The notes below the pieces were generated by a model, which worked only from the letters and a program-made list of their open reading frames with translations, was not told where the DNA came from and made no database searches. A program made the position numbers and the translations under genes. Shown here piece by piece: positions 15,001 to 17,432 of a stretch of DNA of 17,432 nucleotides. Location: positions 1-17,432 of the forward strand of contig DAOWFT010000093.1 in the NCBI GenBank assembly GCA_030637845.1. The letters run 5' to 3'. The DNA comes from Thalassospiraceae bacterium. GTDB lineage: Bacteria > Pseudomonadota > Alphaproteobacteria > Rhodospirillales > Magnetovibrionaceae. How positions within the stretch are numbered: position 1 is the first letter of the stretch; each line of letters opens with the position of its first letter.

Positions 15001-15480
15001 CTATTTCTTTCCTCTTTTTTCTTTCTTTTCGCGGAAATCCTCGTGGCATCCTTTGCAGGTTGCGCCGGTTGCGCCGAAAGCTTTACCAAATGCCGCCATA
15101 TCACCGCCTTGGGCAACTGTGGCCAAGTTGGCCGCCGCATCCTGAAATGCCTTCATCGACTTTGCAAATTCTTCAGGTTTTTCCCAAATTACGGGCAGGG
15201 CGGTTGTTTCACCAAAATCTGATCCTTCGGGAAAAACCGTTGAGGCAATTTTTGATAGATCGACCAGTGCATCGGCGTGTGTTGTAAGGTCGGCCTTGTT
15301 GCCGGCACCCTTCATTATGCCAACCATGGCACCAAAGTTACCGCGTACCGCTGTCATTACTGATTTTCTGTACTTGATTGCCTGTTCTGTGGCCGCGTCT
15401 TGGGCTTGTGCGGACCCGCTCATGGAAAACATGGAAAAGCCAAAGGCAATAGCGATAACTGATAAAAACAAACGTCTCAT
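15001..15480 (-). CDS. cytochrome c' (class II c-type cytochrome)
   Basis: A 159-residue periplasmic four-helix-bundle heme protein. A signal peptide (residues 1-26, AQA cleavage) is followed by a helix with YRKSVMTAVRGNFGAMVGIMKG and the single heme site near the C-terminus, C142-K-G-C145-H146, the class II arrangement. Cytochromes c' bind NO (and CO) at their five-coordinate heme and are linked to NO tolerance, though the role varies. The tail after the heme is strongly basic (REKKEKRGKK). The ATG at 15480 has GGGAGAA about 8 bases away. It leads a two-gene unit with the diheme cytochrome. Six-coordinate relatives of the family exist (cytochrome c-556 type), and sequence reading alone does not separate them. 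Confidence 0.9.
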   Translation of the reverse strand: MRRLFLSVIAIAFGFSMFSMSGSAQAQDAATEQAIKYRKSVMTAVRGNFGAMVGIMKGAGNKADLTTHADALVDLSKIASTVFPEGSDFGETTALPVIWEKPEEFAKSMKAFQDAAANLATVAQGGDMAAFGKAFGATGATCKGCHEDFREKKEKRGKK

Positions 15481-15534
15481 GTAGCAAATTCTCCCGGTTG
15501 TTTATGTGATGAAGTAGATTTTGTTTAAAACATC

Positions 15535-15590
15535 GCGCTTTGCAAAGTGCAATAATGTAGTTAAATGTAGTAACAAGAAATAACAATAAA
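15535..15590. promoter_or_regulatory. palindrome and phased repeats in the divergent cytochrome/LOG region
   Basis: The 199-base gap between the divergent genes holds CTTTGCAAAG (15538-15547), a perfect 10-base palindrome extendable to 15535-15550 with one mismatched pair. Next to it are direct repeats at exactly 10-base pitch: AATGTAGT at 15554 and 15564, then TAACAA at 15571 and 15581. TGTTT/AAACA arms also flank 15527. These may be regulator sites; no convincing -35/-10 pair was found in either direction. I see nothing else in the gap. Confidence 0.35.
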
Positions 15591-15665
15591 ATGCTGTTAC
15601 AAACCGGCAGCAGGTAATTTGCTAACTATTTGATAAAAAAGCAATTTTTAGACGAGTAAGCATTC

Positions 15666-15683
15666 ATGAGCAACCTTCGATGA
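15666..15683 (+). other. five-codon mini-ORF overlapping the LOG start
   Basis: ATG at 15666 followed by AGC AAC CTT CGA and TGA (15681-15683) encodes MSNLR, ending in an ATGA overlap with the LOG gene ATG at 15680. The LOG gene has no good Shine-Dalgarno of its own, so a terminating ribosome could restart there. It may equally be chance. Confidence 0.25.
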
Positions 15684-16276
15684 GCGGCCCTGACAATAGC
15701 ACGGACGCAATATGTGTTTTCTGCGGTTCAAGAAGCGGAAACGACCCCAGCTTTGCGGTCGAAGCATCCAGGCTAGGCGGCATGCTTGCCGAGCGGGGGA
15801 TAAGGCTGGTTTATGGCGGCGGCGACATCGGTCTTATGGGTGTGGTTGTTCGCGCCGTGTTGGATGGCGGCGGCAAGGCAACCGGGGTTATTCCAAAGTT
15901 TCTGTTGGAATATGAAGTCGGCAACCCCGATGTTGATGAATTCATAGCGGTGGAAACCATGCACGAACGCAAGGCCATTATGTTTGATCGTTCTGATGCG
16001 TTTGTCGTTCTTCCCGGCGGCATTGGCACCCTTGACGAAACCATAGAAATTACAACATGGAAACAGCTACGCCAGCACGCAAAGCCAATTATTATTGTAA
16101 ACATCGGCGGATGCTGGGACAGCATGATCAATTTATTTGATAGCGTTATTGATGCCGGATTTGCGCATTCTTCCATCAAGGAACTTATTACGGTTGTTGA
16201 TAGTGTGGACGAGGTTTTTGAGGCAATTGCCAGTGCGCCCGAACCAAAAGAAGAAACTATCACCAGCCATTTTTGA
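15680..16276 (+). CDS. LOG family protein (Rossmann-fold nucleotide 5'-monophosphate nucleosidase)
   Basis: The 198-residue product belongs to the LOG family (TIGR00730-type), which hydrolyses the N-glycosidic bond of nucleoside monophosphates; some members release cytokinins, others act on AMP. Hallmarks are ICVFCGSRSGNDP at the N-terminus, VYGGGDIGLMG, and the catalytic P112-G-G-I-G-T-L-D-E120 motif. The family-typical ETMHERKAIM helix lies between. No signal peptide, so cytoplasmic. The start at ATG 15680 fits the conserved N-terminus, though a five-codon frame overlaps it. Followed by icd after 78 bases on the same strand. Bacterial substrate not predictable from sequence, so I give no gene name. 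Confidence 0.92.
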   Translation: MSGPDNSTDAICVFCGSRSGNDPSFAVEASRLGGMLAERGIRLVYGGGDIGLMGVVVRAVLDGGGKATGVIPKFLLEYEVGNPDVDEFIAVETMHERKAIMFDRSDAFVVLPGGIGTLDETIEITTWKQLRQHAKPIIIVNIGGCWDSMINLFDSVIDAGFAHSSIKELITVVDSVDEVFEAIASAPEPKEETITSHF

Positions 16277-16314
16277 TTATTCTTTTAACAATTTTTATTG
16301 TAACTTTGCCTTTC

Positions 16315-16328
16315 GCCGCTTTAGCGGC
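16315..16328. other. short GC hairpin between the LOG gene and icd
   Basis: GCCGC (16315-16319) and GCGGC (16324-16328) pair around TTTA. No T-run follows, so it is not a standard terminator; it lies 14 bases before the icd Shine-Dalgarno and may be a leader structure. An AT-rich inverted repeat (ACAAT 16288-16292, ATTGT 16297-16301) precedes it. Confidence 0.35.
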
Positions 16329-16354
16329 ACCCCCTTAATGCAGGAGAAATAACA

Positions 16355-17432
16355 ATGTCGAAGATAAAGGTCAAAAATCCCGTCGTTGAACTGGATGGCG
16401 ATGAAATGACCCGTATCATATGGGCTTTCATCAAGGACAAGCTAATCCTGCCTTATCTTGATATTGATCTTAAATATTTTGACCTTGGCGTTGAAAAACG
16501 AGACGAAACAAATGATCAGATAACCATTGATGCCGCCAACGCGATTAAGGAATTTAGGGTAGGGGTTAAATGCGCCACCATTACCCCGGACGAAGCCCGG
16601 GTTGAAGAGTTTGGCTTGAAAGAAATGTGGCGTTCACCCAACGGAACCATCCGCAACATTGTCGGCGGTACAATTTTTCGCCAACCGATTATTTGCGAAA
16701 ACGTTCCGCGGCTGGTTCCGGGTTGGACCAAGCCCATCGTTATTGGCCGTCATGCCTATGGTGATCAATACCGGGCTACCGATTTTGTGGTGCCGGGGCC
16801 GGGCAAGCTTACGATTAAGTTTGTTGGCGACGATGGCGAAGTAATTGAACGCGATGTCCATCAATTCCCCGGTGGCGGTGTTGCCATGTCCATGTTCAAC
16901 GAAGACGAAAGCATCCGTGGATTTGCCCAGTCTTGTTTCAATTATGGCCTCAACCTTGGCTGGCCGGTTTACCTTTCGACCAAGAACACGATTCTCAAGG
17001 CCTATGACGGGCGTTTTAAGGATTTATTCCAAGAAGTATTCGATGACCAATTCAAGGAAAGGTTTGATGCCGCCGGCATTACCTACGAGCATCGCCTAAT
17101 CGACGATATGGTCGCATCGGCCATGAAATGGTCGGGCGAATATGTCTGGGCGTGCAAAAACTATGATGGCGATGTGCAGTCCGATACCGTGGCTCAGGGG
17201 TTTGGCTCATTGGGTCTGATGACATCTGTTTTGATGACGCCCGATGGCAGCACCATCGAGGCCGAGGCCGCGCATGGCACCGTAACCCGGCACTACCGCC
17301 AGCATCAGGCGGGCAAGGAAACCTCGACCAACCCGATCGCCTCCATCTTTGCCTGGACCCGGGGGCTTTCCTATCGCGGCAAGTTCGACGCCACCCCCGA
17401 TGTGGTGCGCTTTGCCGAAACCCTGGAAAGCG
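16355..17432 (+). CDS. icd: NADP-dependent isocitrate dehydrogenase, 3' truncated by the window
   Basis: Icd oxidatively decarboxylates isocitrate to 2-oxoglutarate in the TCA cycle, producing NADPH. The visible 359 residues cover most of an expected roughly 405. The sequence is the eukaryote-like homodimeric (type II) class seen in many Alphaproteobacteria, not the E. coli type. Substrate residues S94, N96, R100, R109 and R132 are in SPNGTIRN, TIFRQP and GRHAYGDQYRATD; R132 coincides with the numbering of human IDH1. K210 begins KNTILKAYDG, and the NADP site H307-G-T-V-T-R312-H313 carries the Arg/His that recognise the 2'-phosphate. The ATG at 16355 follows AGGAGA (16342-16347) by 7 bases. 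The frame is intact to the window edge. Confidence 0.96.
   Translation, partial: MSKIKVKNPVVELDGDEMTRIIWAFIKDKLILPYLDIDLKYFDLGVEKRDETNDQITIDAANAIKEFRVGVKCATITPDEARVEEFGLKEMWRSPNGTIRNIVGGTIFRQPIICENVPRLVPGWTKPIVIGRHAYGDQYRATDFVVPGPGKLTIKFVGDDGEVIERDVHQFPGGGVAMSMFNEDESIRGFAQSCFNYGLNLGWPVYLSTKNTILKAYDGRFKDLFQEVFDDQFKERFDAAGITYEHRLIDDMVASAMKWSGEYVWACKNYDGDVQSDTVAQGFGSLGLMTSVLMTPDGSTIEAEAAHGTVTRHYRQHQAGKETSTNPIASIFAWTRGLSYRGKFDATPDVVRFAETLES

Noticed and set aside
17240..17432. Shift to more GC-rich codons near the end of icd
   Set aside because: The segment encodes highly conserved NADP-site residues in an intact frame; the shift is mild and gives no sign of transfer or a chimeric join.

Overview
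The window looks like a core chromosomal segment of an alphaproteobacterium, probably of Rhodospirillales type. Three things suggest this: the end of leuA runs into a complete mreB-mreC-mreD-PBP2-rodA cell-elongation cluster followed by a DUF1491 gene, a family I know mainly from Alphaproteobacteria; psd and pssA sit together and psd is of the short type; and there is a periplasmic cytochrome c' next to a diheme cytochrome c. Base composition is intermediate and fairly even. I see no tRNA, rRNA, CRISPR array, insertion sequence or integrase, so nothing marks the region as mobile.

Layout: 3-266 (+) is the C-terminal end of leuA. From 406 to 6501 (+) lies the elongasome cluster: mreB, then a 214-base gap with a possible second promoter, then mreC, mreD, mrdA (PBP2), rodA and a DUF1491 gene, mostly overlapping or closely spaced. 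From 6618 to 11476 (+) is a MarR regulator, an RND membrane-fusion protein and an RND permease, with a repeat-rich candidate operator in front. From 11473 to 13904 (-) a LysM/Ig-like protein, psd and pssA form a second cluster that meets the RND permease tail to tail, the two stop codons sharing a TTAA. From 14048 to 15480 (-) are the cytochrome c' and diheme cytochrome c genes. From 15680 (+) come a LOG-family nucleoside-monophosphate hydrolase and icd (NADP-isocitrate dehydrogenase), which runs off the right end.

The genes group into envelope work (MreBCD/PBP2/RodA build the lateral wall; Pss/Psd make phosphatidylethanolamine; the LysM protein probably binds peptidoglycan; the RND pump spans the envelope), periplasmic electron transfer, and central metabolism (LeuA, Icd).

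I did not find a clearly new biological system. The strongest unusual observation is at base 8331. One T-to-G difference there would account both for the loss of the RND permease start codon (ATG to AGG) and for the loss of the membrane-fusion protein stop codon (TGA to GGA), at a place where a classical ATGA overlap, a strong Shine-Dalgarno and an SD-sequestering hairpin are still present. Next in interest are a hairpin-plus-terminator leader just ahead of the LysM-psd-pssA cluster, the MarR operator candidate, and short helically phased repeats in two intergenic regions.
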